A DNA stretch of 64,000 nucleotides from Pseudomonas oryzihabitans (GCF_001518815.1 NZ_CP013987.1:475001-539000), one strand, 5' to 3'. Shown: positions 37,549-49,559, counted from the first letter of the stretch. Translations and numbers: made by a program. Notes: generated from the sequence alone by a model not told the origin.

Positions 37549-37818
37549 ATGGCACTGAGCGTTGAAGACAAAGCCCAGATCGTAAACGAGTTCAAGCAAA
37601 GCGAAGGCGATACCGGTTCGCCGGAAGTGCAGGTTGCCCTGCTGTCCGCCAATATCGACAAGCTGCAAGGTCACTTCAAGGCCAACGGCAAAGACCACCA
37701 CAGCCGTCGTGGTCTGATCCGCATGGTCAACCAGCGTCGTAAGCTGCTGGACTACCTGAAGTCCAAGGATACCTCTCGTTACAGCGCACTGATCGCTCGC
37801 CTGGGCCTGCGTCGTTAA
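37549..37818 (+). CDS. rpsO: 30S ribosomal protein S15
   Basis: Primary 16S-binding protein of 89 residues starting [19 protein letters not shown] and ending RLGLRR, with the [10 protein letters not shown] and [16 protein letters not shown] regions that contact rRNA. In E. coli it represses its own translation through a pseudoknot in its leader; the 93-base truB-rpsO gap could hold one but I did not resolve it. Confidence 0.98.
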   Translation: MALSVEDKAQIVNEFKQSEGDTGSPEVQVALLSANIDKLQGHFKANGKDHHSRRGLIRMVNQRRKLLDYLKSKDTSRYSALIARLGLRR

Positions 37819-37846
37819 TACGATGCAGACCTGCTGCAAGCAGTCT

Positions 37847-37886
37847 GAAGCTGGAGGTCGGCTCGCGCCGGCCTCCGGCTTTTTTG
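37847..37886 (+). terminator. Terminator after rpsO
   Basis: AGCTGGAGGTCGGC (37849-37862) pairs with GCCGGCCTCCGGCT (37868-37881), with G-U pairs, followed by TTTTTG. It partly separates rpsO from pnp, as in E. coli. Confidence 0.8.
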
Positions 37887-37992
37887 CTTGAAAGGCCGAC
37901 AGAATCGGCTTGCGTCACCCGGAGATCAGCGAGGGTCCGAATCCCTCTGGTCGCCTCGATTTCCCCCAAGGCAATAAAGAGAAGGAAAGACT

Positions 37993-40095
37993 GTGAATCC
38001 AGTAATCAAGCAATTCAAGTTCGGTGAGCAGACCTTCACCCTGGAAACCGGCCGCATCGCGCGCCAGGCGACCGGTGCGGTGCTGGTCTCCACCGATGAC
38101 GTCAGCGTGCTGGTCACCGTGGTCGGTGCCAAGCAGCCCGCCGTTGGCAAGGACTTCTTCCCGCTGTCCGTGCACTACCAGGAAAAGACCTACGCCGCTG
38201 GCCGCATCCCCGGTGGTTACTTCAAGCGTGAAGGCCGTCCTTCCGAGAAGGAAACCCTGACCTCGCGCCTGATCGATCGCCCGATCCGTCCGCTGTTCCC
38301 CGAAGGCTTCCTGAACGAAGTCCAGGTGGTCTGCACCGTGGTCAGCACCAACAAGAAGTCCGATCCGGACATCGCCGCCATGATCGGCACCTCCGCCGCC
38401 CTGGCCATTTCCGGCATTCCCTTCGCCGGCCCCATCGCGGCTGCCCGCGTGGGCTACCACACCGAGCTGGGCTACCTGCTGAACCCCAGCTACGAGCAGC
38501 TGCAGAGCTCCAGCCTGGACATGGTCGTGGCCGGTACCCGTGACGCCGTGCTGATGGTCGAATCCGAAGCCGACGAGCTGACCGAAGACCAGATGCTGGG
38601 CGGCGTGCTGTTCGCCCACGAAGAATTCCAGGTGGCCATCGAGGCCATCAGCCAGTTCGCTGCCGAAGCCGGCAAGCCGACCTGGAACTGGCAGGCGCCT
38701 GCCGAGAACACCGCCCTGATCGAAGCCGTCAAGGCCGAGGTCGGCGAGGCCGTGTCCCGTGCCTACACCATCACCATCAAGCAGGATCGCTATGCGGCCC
38801 TGGGTGCCCTGCGCGACCAGGCCATCGCCAAGCTGGCCGGTGAGAACGGTCAGTACAGCGAAGCCGAGGTCAAGGAGACCTTCGGTCTGCTGGAATACCG
38901 CACCGTGCGCCAGAACATCGTCGACGGCAAGCCGCGTATCGACGGTCGCGACACCCGCACCGTACGCCCGCTGCAGATCGAAGTCGGTCCGCTGAAGAAG
39001 ACCCATGGTTCGGCCCTGTTCACCCGTGGCGAAACCCAGGCACTGGTCACCGCGACCCTGGGCACCGCCCGTGACTCGCAGCTGCTGGACACCCTGGAAG
39101 GCGAGCGCCGCGACAGCTTCATGCTGCACTACAACTTCCCGCCCTTCTCGGTCGGCGAGTGCGGTCGCATGGGTAGCCCGGGCCGCCGCGAGATCGGTCA
39201 CGGCCGTCTGGCCCGTCGTGGCATCCAGGCCATGCTGCCGACCCAGGAAGCCTTCCCCTACAGCATCCGCGTCGTCTCCGAGATCACCGAGTCCAACGGC
39301 TCCAGCTCCATGGCGTCGGTGTGCGGTGCCTCCCTGGCGCTGATGGACGCCGGTGTGCCGGTCAAGGCGCCGGTTGCCGGTATCGCCATGGGTCTGGTCA
39401 AGGAAGGCGAGAAGTTCGCCGTTCTGACCGACATCCTGGGTGACGAAGATCACCTGGGCGACATGGACTTCAAGGTGGCCGGTACCGCCAAGGGCGTCAC
39501 CGCCCTGCAGATGGACATCAAGATCAACGGCATCACCGAAGAGATCATGGAAATCGCTCTGGAGCAGGCGCTGGAAGCGCGTCTGAACATCCTGGGTCAG
39601 ATGAACCAGGTGATCTCCGAGTCGCGTGCCGAGCTGTCCGAAAACGCCCCGACCATGCTGGCGATGAAGATCGACCAGGACAAGATCCGCGACGTGATCG
39701 GCAAGGGTGGCGCCACCATCCGTGGTATCTGCGAAGAGACCAAGGCGTCGATCGACATCGAAGACGACGGCACCATCAAGATCTACGGCGAGACCCGCGA
39801 AGCCGCTGAAGCTGCCAAGCAGCGTGTCCTGGGCATCACTGCCGAGGCCGAGATCGGCAAGATCTACGTCGGCAAGGTGGAGCGCATCGTCGACTTCGGC
39901 GCCTTCGTCAGCATCCTGCCGGGCAAGGACGGTCTGGTGCACATCTCGCAGCTGAGCGATCAGCGTATCGAGAAGGTCACCGACGTGCTGAAAGAAGGTC
40001 AGGAAGTGAAGGTGCTGGTGCTGGACGTGGACAACCGCGGTCGCATCAAGCTGTCGATCAAGGACGTGGCGGCGGCGGAAGCCTCTGGCGTCTAA
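37993..40095 (+). CDS. pnp: Polyribonucleotide nucleotidyltransferase (PNPase)
   Basis: 3'-5' phosphorolytic exoribonuclease of the degradosome. The product has 700 residues: two RNase PH-like domains separated by an alpha-helical domain, then KH ([14 protein letters not shown]) and S1 ([19 protein letters not shown]) domains. It is a GTG start (37993) with AAGGAAAG upstream. The 5' leader contains a hairpin around GAGGG-TCCGAAT-CCCTC (about 37918-37951). This resembles in position the RNase III-cleaved leader hairpin through which E. coli PNPase controls itself. Confidence 0.97.
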   Translation: MNPVIKQFKFGEQTFTLETGRIARQATGAVLVSTDDVSVLVTVVGAKQPAVGKDFFPLSVHYQEKTYAAGRIPGGYFKREGRPSEKETLTSRLIDRPIRPLFPEGFLNEVQVVCTVVSTNKKSDPDIAAMIGTSAALAISGIPFAGPIAAARVGYHTELGYLLNPSYEQLQSSSLDMVVAGTRDAVLMVESEADELTEDQMLGGVLFAHEEFQVAIEAISQFAAEAGKPTWNWQAPAENTALIEAVKAEVGEAVSRAYTITIKQDRYAALGALRDQAIAKLAGENGQYSEAEVKETFGLLEYRTVRQNIVDGKPRIDGRDTRTVRPLQIEVGPLKKTHGSALFTRGETQALVTATLGTARDSQLLDTLEGERRDSFMLHYNFPPFSVGECGRMGSPGRREIGHGRLARRGIQAMLPTQEAFPYSIRVVSEITESNGSSSMASVCGASLALMDAGVPVKAPVAGIAMGLVKEGEKFAVLTDILGDEDHLGDMDFKVAGTAKGVTALQMDIKINGITEEIMEIALEQALEARLNILGQMNQVISESRAELSENAPTMLAMKIDQDKIRDVIGKGGATIRGICEETKASIDIEDDGTIKIYGETREAAEAAKQRVLGITAEAEIGKIYVGKVERIVDFGAFVSILPGKDGLVHISQLSDQRIEKVTDVLKEGQEVKVLVLDVDNRGRIKLSIKDVAAAEASGV

Positions 40096-40109
40096 GACGA
40101 CCCTGAGTA

Positions 40110-40139
40110 AAAAAACCCGGCCTCGGCCGGGTTTTTTTA
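40110..40139 (+). terminator. Terminator after pnp
   Basis: AACCCGGCC (40114-40122) and GGCCGGGTT (40125-40133) form the stem, followed by seven T in total and preceded by an A-run. It is a canonical intrinsic terminator 15-20 bases after the stop. Confidence 0.92.
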
Positions 40140-40158
40140 TGGTTGGTGAACACAGGTG

Positions 40159-40275
40159 GTAGATTGGGTTGAGCGCAGTGAAGCCCAACATGACAACGCA
40201 GGCCAGCCTCCACTGCTTGAAAGCGGCGTGGAGCCAGGGACTGTTGGGCTTCGCTGTGCTCAGCCGCAACCTACG
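40159..40275. repeat. REP doublet (REPIN-like), copy 2
   Basis: The left arm, 40159-40190, starts GTAGATTGGGTTGAG and ends GAAGCCCAACA. The inverted right arm, 40242-40275, has a reverse complement starting CGTAGGTTGCGGCTGAG and ending GAAGCCCAACA. The arms match those at 3796-3932, but the 51-base centre is unrelated. It lies between the pnp terminator and the stop of the LysR gene (40280). Confidence 0.75.
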
Positions 40276-40279
40276 GGCA

Positions 40280-41164
40280 CTACGCCTTCTCGCGAATCCA
40301 CTCGATGAAGCTGCGCACCTTGGGCACCTCGGCCATCTGTTCCGGATAGGCCAGCCAGTAGGCGTGGGGGCTGGCGAGGCGGTGGGGCCAGGCGAGCACC
40401 AGGCGGCCGGAAGCCAGTTCTTCGGCGACCAGGAATTCCGGCAGCAGGGCCACCCCGCAACCTTCCTGGGCGGCGCGGGCGCAGAGGGTGAAGGTGTCGA
40501 AGCGCGGACCGTGATGGCTGTGCACTTCCTCCCGACCCTGGCTGGCGTACCAGTCGTGCCAGGATTCCGGGCGGGTGGTGTTCTGCAGCAGGACGAAGTC
40601 CACCAGTTGCTCGGGTCCGGCGATGCCTTCGGCGGGCAGCAGATCCGGCGCGCAGACCGCGACCATGTGCTCGTGCAGCAGCAGTTCGCATTCGGCACCC
40701 GGCCAACTGCCGTGACCATAGAACAGCGCCACGTCGTGGCGGGGGTCGCGGAAGTCCACCGGTTCCAGGGCGCTGGAGACATCCAGGTGAATATTGGGAA
40801 AGCGCAGCCGCCAGCCCTTCAGCCGCGGGACCAACCAGCGCTCGCCAAAGGTCGGTGGGGTGGCCACGCGCAGCACCTCGGTCTCGCCGCCATAGGATCT
40901 CAGGTAGCGCGCCGACATCTCCAACTGGTTGAGGATCTTGTCCACCTCGGCCAGGTAGAGGGCACCGGCCGGGGTGAGTTGCAGGCGGCGCCGGACCCGG
41001 CGAAACAGGCTGTGCTGCAGGAGATCTTCCAGCTGGGCGACCTGTTTGCTGACGGCACTCTGGGTCAGCGCCAGTTCGTCGGCCGCGCGGGTAAAGCTCA
41101 GATGACGGGCCACCGCCTCGAAGCACTGCATGGCGGTGATGGACGGCAGGTGGCGACGTTGCAT
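40280..41164 (-). CDS. LysR family transcriptional regulator (GcvA-type), ama locus
   Basis: DNA-binding regulator of 294 residues. The N-terminal winged helix contains SFTRAADELALTQSAVSKQVAQ (split here: SFTRAADELALTQ, then SAVSKQVAQL), and the periplasmic-binding-like effector domain runs from about 90. It is divergent from amaB with 113 bases between, the standard geometry for a LysR regulator controlling its neighbour. It therefore probably responds to a lysine/pipecolate pathway intermediate. As I recall, P. putida has a LysR gene beside amaB/amaA as well. Confidence 0.85.
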   Translation of the reverse strand: MQRRHLPSITAMQCFEAVARHLSFTRAADELALTQSAVSKQVAQLEDLLQHSLFRRVRRRLQLTPAGALYLAEVDKILNQLEMSARYLRSYGGETEVLRVATPPTFGERWLVPRLKGWRLRFPNIHLDVSSALEPVDFRDPRHDVALFYGHGSWPGAECELLLHEHMVAVCAPDLLPAEGIAGPEQLVDFVLLQNTTRPESWHDWYASQGREEVHSHHGPRFDTFTLCARAAQEGCGVALLPEFLVAEELASGRLVLAWPHRLASPHAYWLAYPEQMAEVPKVRSFIEWIREKA

Positions 41165-41277
41165 GAGCGGACTCGCGGCATGAAAAAAGGGAATGATATG
41201 CCGAGCAAAGGTCGGTTGTCCGGCGCCGCTGGCCTGACCATACTCAGGGACGATTTCCTTTCTGCGGAGACCTCAGC

Positions 41278-42768
41278 ATGAGCAAGGCCCTGTTGGAACG
41301 CCTCGGCGTTTCTGCCCAGCACTACACCCAAGGCGAGCATCGGGTGCATTCCCCCATCGACGGTAGCCAACTGGGCAGCGTCGCCCTGGAAAGCGCCGCC
41401 GAGGTGGAGCAGAAGATCTCCCGCGCCGACCGTGCCTTCCAGGCTTGGCGCGCGGTGCCGGCGCCGCGCCGTGGCGAACTGGTGCGGCTGCTCGGCGAAG
41501 AGCTGCGCGCGCACAAGGCCGATCTCGGCGAACTGGTGTCCTGGGAAGCCGGCAAGATCACCCAGGAAGGCCTGGGCGAAGTCCAGGAGATGATCGACAT
41601 CTGCGACTTCGCCGTTGGCCTGTCGCGCCAGCTCTATGGTCTGACCATCGCCTCCGAGCGTCCGGGTCACCACATGCGCGAAAGCTGGCAGCCGCTAGGT
41701 GTAGTCGGCATCATCAGTGCCTTCAACTTCCCGGTGGCGGTCTGGTCCTGGAACGCCGCCCTAGCCCTGGTCTGCGGCAATCCGGTGATCTGGAAGCCTT
41801 CGGAAAAGACCCCGTTGACCGCGCTGGCCTGCCAGGCGCTGTTCGAGAAGGCCCTGGCGCGCTTCGGCGATGCCCCCGCCGATCTCAGCCAGGTCATCGT
41901 CGGTGACCGCGCCGCCGGTGAGGCCCTGGTGGACGATCCGCGGGTGGCGCTGGTGAGCGCCACGGGTAGCACCCGCATGGGTCGCGAGGTAGGACCGCGG
42001 GTTGCGGCGCGCTTCGGCCGCAGCATCCTCGAACTGGGCGGCAACAATGCCATGATCCTCGCGCCGAGTGCCGATCTGGACATGGCCGTACGTGCCATCC
42101 TGTTCAGCGCCGTGGGCACTGCCGGCCAGCGCTGCACCACCCTGCGCCGCCTGATCGCCCATCGTTCGGTCAAGGACGAGATCGTCGCCCGGTTAAAGAC
42201 CGCCTATGCCAAAGTCCGCATCGGCCATCCGCTGGAAGGCAACCTGATCGGTCCGCTGATCGATGCCGCCAGCTTCCAGGCCATGCAGGGTGCGCTGGAA
42301 CAGGCGCGTGGTGAGGGCGGGGTGGTCTACGGCGGTGAGCGTCAGCTGGCTGAGCAGTATCCCGAGGCCTACTACGTGGCCCCGGCCATCGTCGAGATGC
42401 CCGAGCAGAGCGAGGCGGTACGCCACGAGACCTTCGCCCCCATTCTCTATGTGCTGACCTACGACGATTTCGACGAGGCGGTAGCGCTGAACAACGCCGT
42501 GCCCCAGGGCCTGTCGTCCTGCATCTTCACCACCGACGTGCGTGAGGCCGAGGCCTTCATGTCGGCGACTGGCAGCGACTGCGGCATCGCCAACGTCAAT
42601 ATCGGGCCTAGCGGTGCCGAGATCGGTGGCGCCTTCGGTGGCGAGAAGGAAACCGGTGGCGGTCGCGAATCGGGCTCCGACGCCTGGAAGGCCTACATGC
42701 GCCGCCAGACCAACACCGTCAACTACTCCCGCGAACTGCCGCTGGCCCAGGGCATCGTGTTCGACTGA
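41278..42768 (+). CDS. amaB: L-piperidine-6-carboxylate / 2-aminoadipate semialdehyde dehydrogenase (ALDH7 type)
   Basis: NAD(P)-dependent aldehyde dehydrogenase of 496 residues. The catalytic Cys286 is in AGQRCTT and Glu252 in LELGGNN, and the cofactor segment SATGSTRMGREV precedes it. Sequence style (ISAFNFPVAVWSWNAALAL; IGGAFGGEKETGGGRESGSD) is that of ALDH7, including AmaB, which oxidises the pipecolate-derived semialdehyde to 2-aminoadipate in D-lysine catabolism. The FAD oxidase gene 24 bases downstream completes the pathway pair. Confidence 0.88.
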   Translation: MSKALLERLGVSAQHYTQGEHRVHSPIDGSQLGSVALESAAEVEQKISRADRAFQAWRAVPAPRRGELVRLLGEELRAHKADLGELVSWEAGKITQEGLGEVQEMIDICDFAVGLSRQLYGLTIASERPGHHMRESWQPLGVVGIISAFNFPVAVWSWNAALALVCGNPVIWKPSEKTPLTALACQALFEKALARFGDAPADLSQVIVGDRAAGEALVDDPRVALVSATGSTRMGREVGPRVAARFGRSILELGGNNAMILAPSADLDMAVRAILFSAVGTAGQRCTTLRRLIAHRSVKDEIVARLKTAYAKVRIGHPLEGNLIGPLIDAASFQAMQGALEQARGEGGVVYGGERQLAEQYPEAYYVAPAIVEMPEQSEAVRHETFAPILYVLTYDDFDEAVALNNAVPQGLSSCIFTTDVREAEAFMSATGSDCGIANVNIGPSGAEIGGAFGGEKETGGGRESGSDAWKAYMRRQTNTVNYSRELPLAQGIVFD

Positions 42769-42792
42769 GTGGATCCGCCAGGAGCGCCGAGA

Positions 42793-44070
42793 ATGCAGTT
42801 GCGTGAGGAGTGCCTGTGGGAGCGGCTGTATCCGGCGATGCCCGGAGCCCCGCTGCAGGGCGAGCGTGACACCGAGGTCTGCGTCATCGGCGGTGGCTAC
42901 ACCGGCCTGTCCACCGGGCTGCACCTGGCCCAGGCCGGGCGGCGGGTGGTGGTACTGGAGGCCCATGGCGTCGGCCATGGCGGCTCCGGGCGCAATGTCG
43001 GGCTGGTCAATGCCGGCATGTGGATCCCGCCGGACGAGGCGGTGGCGACCCTGGGACAGGAGGTTGGGGAGCGCTTGCTGGGGGTGATGGGCGATGCGCC
43101 GAGTCAGGTGTTCGGTCTCATCGAGCGCTATGGCATCGACTGCCAGCCACGCCGCGCCGGCACCCTGCACATGGCGCACAGCGCCAAGGGCCTGGCCGAT
43201 CTGGGTCAACGTGCCGAGCAATGGCAACGGCGCGGTGCGCGGGTCGAGTTACTGGAAGGCGAGGCCTGCTACAGCGCCTGCGGCACGCGCGATATCAGCG
43301 GGGCCCTGCTCGATCACCGCGCCGGTACCCTGGTGCCCATGGGCTACGCCCTGGGACTGGCCAGGGCGCTGCGCCAGGAGGGCGGCGAACTGTTCGAGCA
43401 GAGCGCGGTGCAGCGTCTGCAGCGCGTGGGTGATCGCTGGCAGGTGGAAACCTCCCAGGGGCGGGTTACCGCCGACCAGGTGGTGATCGCTTCCAACGCC
43501 TACACCGAAGGCGAATGGACCCGTCTGCGCAAGCAGTTCTTTCCTGGCTACTACTATCAGGTGGCGTCCCAGCCTCTCGGGGCGGAAGCGGACTTCATCC
43601 TGCCTCAGGGGCGTGGCTCCTGGGATACCCGCACGGTGCTCAGCAGCATCCGGCGCGATGCCGATGGCCGCCTGCTCCTGGGTAGTCTCGGCAACATGGC
43701 GGGACGCCCGGCCGGTTTCATCCGCGCCTGGGCCGACCGCATCCAGCGGCACTATTTCCCCTCGCTCGGGCGGGTGGAATGGGAGTGCACCTGGACGGGC
43801 CAGATCGGTTTCACCCCCGATCACCTGATGCGGCTGTTCGAGCCGGCACCGGGGTTGCTCGCGGTGACCGGCTACAACGGTCGCGGAGTTACCACGGGCA
43901 CGGTGGTGGGGCAGGCCTTTGCCCGCTATCTGTGCAGTGGCGATCGGCAGGACCTGCCCATGCCGCTGGCTTCGCTGGATTCCAACCCGGTAGGACAGTG
44001 GCGCAGCCTGATGTACGAGGCCGGCTTTACCCTCTATCACGCGGGGCAGTGTCTGCGCGTGGTGCTCTAA
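42793..44070 (+). CDS. amaA: FAD-dependent L-pipecolate oxidase
   Basis: DAO-family flavoprotein of 425 residues with GGGYTG at 33-38 in the Rossmann fold and a C-terminal GYNGRGVTTGT FAD-binding segment. The family includes AmaA, which oxidises L-pipecolate to piperidine-6-carboxylate, the substrate of the upstream AmaB. The frame opens at a GTG at 42769, but CAGGAGCG sits 8 bases before ATG 42793, so the ATG is preferred. The exact substrate is inferred from the amaB neighbour. Confidence 0.82.
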   Translation: MQLREECLWERLYPAMPGAPLQGERDTEVCVIGGGYTGLSTGLHLAQAGRRVVVLEAHGVGHGGSGRNVGLVNAGMWIPPDEAVATLGQEVGERLLGVMGDAPSQVFGLIERYGIDCQPRRAGTLHMAHSAKGLADLGQRAEQWQRRGARVELLEGEACYSACGTRDISGALLDHRAGTLVPMGYALGLARALRQEGGELFEQSAVQRLQRVGDRWQVETSQGRVTADQVVIASNAYTEGEWTRLRKQFFPGYYYQVASQPLGAEADFILPQGRGSWDTRTVLSSIRRDADGRLLLGSLGNMAGRPAGFIRAWADRIQRHYFPSLGRVEWECTWTGQIGFTPDHLMRLFEPAPGLLAVTGYNGRGVTTGTVVGQAFARYLCSGDRQDLPMPLASLDSNPVGQWRSLMYEAGFTLYHAGQCLRVVL

Positions 44071-44116
44071 AGACCTTGCAGCCCGCCCGGCAACCGCTCT
44101 GGTCGGGCCCCTCAAG

Positions 44117-44160
44117 CGGCCGATTTGCGCATCCCAACCTGTGCAAGTCGGCCGTTTTTC
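44117..44160 (+). terminator. Terminator after amaA
   Basis: CGGCCGATTTGC (44117-44128) pairs with GCAAGTCGGCCG (44143-44154), with one G-U, followed by TTTTTC. It ends the amaBA unit. Confidence 0.85.
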
Positions 44161-44499
44161 TTTTGCTGTTTCGTTGATCTAGCCACCAGCCGAAACCGAT
44201 TGATCCGCCTCGTTACGCCCGAAACAGACCATGGTTACTTTGGTGGCGCAGGATGGGGGCGATGTTACGTTTTGGTGCGAAACAGGTGCAACCGGGTTGC
44301 TATCTGGTAACAAACCTCTGCCTTTTACCCGTTCTACTGCTACCGCTGGAGGTCTTTATCCCGACCAATATCCTGACTAAGACGAAAGTCTAAAACGGCG
44401 ACGGGTCCACTGGTTGCGGCCCTCGCCGTGGCAGGCCAGGACATTTCGCTCCCTGTCGTACCGGCAAATGGCCTTTGCGCTAGGGACACAGCTGAGTGA
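44161..44499. other. Gene-free interval before braC
   Basis: No coding sequence is supported. It holds a moderately AT-richer stretch (about 44260-44400) with GGTTGCTATCTGGTAACAAAC (shown in pieces: GGTTGCTATC, TGGTAACAAAC), which contains short inverted half-sites GTTGC/GGTAAC. Activator or repressor sites for the bra operon are likely here but none can be named. Confidence 0.5.
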
Positions 44500-44516
44500 T
44501 GGCATAGGCTTTGCTC
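44500..44516 (+). promoter_or_regulatory. Candidate sigma-54 promoter of braC
   Basis: TGGCATAGGCTTTGCT has GG (44501-44502) and GC (44513-44514) exactly 10 bases apart. It is close to TGGCAC-N5-TTGCW. Transcription would start near 44526, giving a 5' leader of about 29 bases that includes GGAG (44541). Sigma-54 control of amino acid uptake is common in pseudomonads. The match is good but short. Confidence 0.5.
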
Positions 44517-44554
44517 TGGCGAGAGAGCCAACCACCCTCTGGAGCAAACCTCCC

Positions 44555-45676
44555 ATGTCGAAGATTTACAGAAAAGGCATTCTGGCTCTCGCTATCGGTT
44601 CTGCGTTCACTCTCTCCTCCCTGGCGCATGCCGACATCGTGATCGGTGTCGCGGGTCCCTATACCGGGGCCAGTGCCGCCTACGGCGAGCAGTTCTGGAA
44701 GGGCGCTACCCAGGCGGCGGAGGACATCAATGCCGCCGGTGGCATCAATGGCGAGAAGATCAAGCTGGTGCAGGGCGACGACGCCTGCGAGCCCAAGCAG
44801 GCCGTGGCCGTGGCCAACCGCCTGGTGGACTCCGAGAAGGTCAAGGCCGTGATCGGCCACTTCTGCTCCTCCAACACCATGCCTGCCTCGGAGATCTACG
44901 ACGAAGCCGGCATCATTTCCATCACCCCGGCGTCCACCAACCCCAAGATCACCGAGCGTGGCCTGACGGGTGTGTTCCGCATGTGCGGGCGTGACGACCA
45001 GCAGGGCATCGTGGCCGGCGACTACATCGTCGATACCCTCAAGGCCAAGAAGGTCGCCATCATCCACGACAAGGACACCTACGGTCAGGGCCTGGCCGAC
45101 GCGACCAAGGCGCAACTCAACAAGCGCGGCGTGAAAGAGGTGCTCTACGAGGGTCTGACTCGCGGCGAGAAGGACTTCAACTCCCTGGTCACCAAGATCC
45201 GCGCCTCGGGCGCCGACGTGGTCTACTTCGGCGGTCTGCACCCCGAGGCCGGTCCGCTGGTCCGCCAGATGCGTGAGCAGGGTGTGACCGCCAAGTTCGT
45301 TTCCGGCGACGGCATCGTTTCCCTGGATCTGGTCACCACCGCCGGTGGTCCCCAGTACACCAAGGGCGTGCTGATGACCTTCGGTGCCGATCCGCTGAAG
45401 AATCCGGCTGGCAAGACCGTAGTGGAAACGCTGCGCAAGTCCGGTTACGAGCCCGAGGGCTACACCCTCTATTCCTACGCCTCGCTGCAGGCGGTGGCCG
45501 CTGCCTTCAACGGCATCAAGGGCACCGATGGCACCAAGGCCGCCGAGTGGCTGAAGGCCCACAGCGTCAACACCGTGCTGGGTGAGAAGAGCTGGGACAG
45601 CAAGGGTGACCTCAAGGTCTCCGACTACGTGATGTACGAATGGGACGACAAGGGCAAGTACAACCAACTGCCCTGA
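44555..45676 (+). CDS. braC: Branched-chain amino acid ABC transporter, periplasmic binding protein
   Basis: High-affinity Leu/Ile/Val-binding protein. The 373-residue precursor has a signal peptide (MSKIYRKGILALAIG) cleaved after AHA at residue 26. The mature protein starts DIVIGVAGPYTGASAAYG, a LivJ/BraC fold. The frame is open to 44414, but the signal peptide fixes the start at ATG 44555, with GGAG upstream. First gene of braCDEFG. A strong hairpin follows it. Confidence 0.94.
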   Translation: MSKIYRKGILALAIGSAFTLSSLAHADIVIGVAGPYTGASAAYGEQFWKGATQAAEDINAAGGINGEKIKLVQGDDACEPKQAVAVANRLVDSEKVKAVIGHFCSSNTMPASEIYDEAGIISITPASTNPKITERGLTGVFRMCGRDDQQGIVAGDYIVDTLKAKKVAIIHDKDTYGQGLADATKAQLNKRGVKEVLYEGLTRGEKDFNSLVTKIRASGADVVYFGGLHPEAGPLVRQMREQGVTAKFVSGDGIVSLDLVTTAGGPQYTKGVLMTFGADPLKNPAGKTVVETLRKSGYEPEGYTLYSYASLQAVAAAFNGIKGTDGTKAAEWLKAHSVNTVLGEKSWDSKGDLKVSDYVMYEWDDKGKYNQLP

Positions 45677-45690
45677 TCCTCGCGTGAACC

Positions 45691-45740
45691 CGCCGGCCGC
45701 CCTCTCGTCTCCGCCCCAGGACGAGGCGGTGGCTGGCGGC
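45691..45740 (+). other. Intercistronic hairpin between braC and braD
   Basis: CGCCGGCCGCC (45691-45701) pairs, with two G-U, with GGTGGCTGGCG (about 45729-45739), and CTCGTC (45704-45709) pairs with GACGAG (45720-45725). The loop is TCCGCCCCAG. There is no T-run. Such structures after binding-protein genes typically stabilise the upstream mRNA so that BraC exceeds the membrane subunits. Confidence 0.6.
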
Positions 45741-45772
45741 CCTCGTCATCCATCCAGCGCGAGACTGCAAAC

Positions 45773-46687
<915 letters not shown>

Positions 46688-46691
46688 ATCC

Positions 46692-47968
<1,277 letters not shown>

Positions 47969-47972
<4 letters not shown>

Positions 47973-48844
47973 GCGATAACATTCTGACCGTCAACGGTCT
48001 GGGCATGAGATTCGGGGGCATCAAGGCGCTTTCGGACGTGTCCTTCGAGATCAAACGCCAGTCCATTACCGCGCTGATCGGCCCCAACGGGGCCGGCAAG
48101 ACCACGGTGTTCAACTGCCTGACCGGCTTCTACAAGGCCACCGATGGCGAAATCCGCCTGGACACCGCCGATGGTCGCTCGACCCGCGTCGGCAAGATCA
48201 TGGGCGAACGCTTCCAGGCGGCCGACTTCGTCAATCCGGTGCAGTTCGGCAGCCGGCTCTGGTACAAGATGTTCGGCGGCACCCACCTGGTGAATCGCGC
48301 CGGTCTCGCCCGCACCTTCCAGAACATCCGCCTGTTCAAGGAAATGTCGGTGGTGGAGAACCTGCTGGTGGCGCAGCACATGCAGTGCAACCGCAATCTC
48401 ATCACCGGCATCCTCAATACCCCCGGCTATCGCCGCGCCGAAGAAAAGGCGCTGGACACGGCCTTCTACTGGCTGGAGGTGGTGGACCTGGTGGACCACG
48501 CCAACCGCCTGGCCGGCGAACTCTCCTACGGCCAGCAGCGTCGCCTGGAAATCGCCCGGGCCATGTGCACCCGCCCGGAGATCGTCTGCCTGGACGAGCC
48601 GGCCGCCGGCCTCAACCCGGCCGAGACCGAGGCCCTGGCCGGGATGATCCGCCTGTTGCGCGACCAGCACCGCATCACCGTGGTGCTGATCGAGCATGAC
48701 ATGGGCATGGTGATGAACATCTCCGACCACATCGTGGTACTGGACCATGGCCAGGTCATCGCCCGCGGCCTGCCGGCCGATATCCGCAACGATCCCAAGG
48801 TCATCGCCGCCTACCTCGGCGCCGAAGAAGAGGAGGTGGCATGA
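47969..48844 (+). CDS. braF: Branched-chain amino acid ABC transporter ATP-binding protein BraF (LivG)
   Basis: ATPase of 291 residues with Walker A GPNGAGKT, signature LSYGQQRRLEIARAM and Walker B IVCLDEPAAGLNP. The start is GTG 47969, which overlaps the braE stop; the longer frame from 47903 would run inside braE. An insertion of about 30 residues (HLVNRAGLARTFQNIRLF follows it) is usual in LivG. Confidence 0.95.
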
Positions 48845-49557
48845 CCACGCCGATCCTGGAATTTCGCAACGTCGACGTCTTCTACGGGCCGATCCAGGCC
48901 CTGAAGAGCGTCTCTCTGTCCATCAACGAAGGCGAGACGGTGAGCCTGATCGGCTCCAACGGTGCCGGCAAGTCCACCCTGCTGATGTCCATCTTCAGCC
49001 AACCCCAGGCGCGCAACGGGCAGATCCTCTATCGCGGCGAGGACATCACCCGCAAGAACGCCCACTACGTGGCCTCCAACGGTATCGCCCAATCGCCGGA
49101 GGGGCGCCACGTGTTCCCCGACATGACGGTAGAGGAGAATCTGCTGATGGGCACCATTCCCATCGGCACCCGCTGGGTGGACGAGGACATGCAGCGCATG
49201 TTCGAGCTCTTCCCGCGCCTCAAGGAGCGTCGTAACCAGCGCGCCATGACCATGTCCGGGGGCGAGCAGCAGATGCTGGCCATCGCCCGGGCGCTGATGG
49301 CGCGTCCCAAGCTGCTCTTGCTCGACGAACCCAGCCTGGGCCTGGCGCCCATCGTGGTGAAGCAGATCTTCCAGATCCTGCGCGAGCTGGCGAAGAGCGG
49401 CATGACCATCTTCCTGGTGGAGCAGAACGCCAACCATGCCCTGCGCCTGTCCGACCGCGCCTATGTGATGGTCACGGGCGAAATCCGCATGACCGGCAGC
49501 GGCCAGGAGTTGCTGGCCAATCCCCAGGTGCGCGAAGCCTATCTGGGCGGCCACTAG
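48841..49557 (+). CDS. braG: Branched-chain amino acid ABC transporter ATP-binding protein BraG (LivF)
   Basis: Second ATPase, 238 residues, with Walker A GSNGAGKS, signature MSGGEQQMLAIARAL and Walker B LLLLDEPSLGLAP. The ATG overlaps the braF stop by 4 bases. Its stop lies 2 bases before the start of the aconitase X gene. Confidence 0.95.
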   Translation: MTTPILEFRNVDVFYGPIQALKSVSLSINEGETVSLIGSNGAGKSTLLMSIFSQPQARNGQILYRGEDITRKNAHYVASNGIAQSPEGRHVFPDMTVEENLLMGTIPIGTRWVDEDMQRMFELFPRLKERRNQRAMTMSGGEQQMLAIARALMARPKLLLLDEPSLGLAPIVVKQIFQILRELAKSGMTIFLVEQNANHALRLSDRAYVMVTGEIRMTGSGQELLANPQVREAYLGGH

Positions 49558-49559
49558 CG

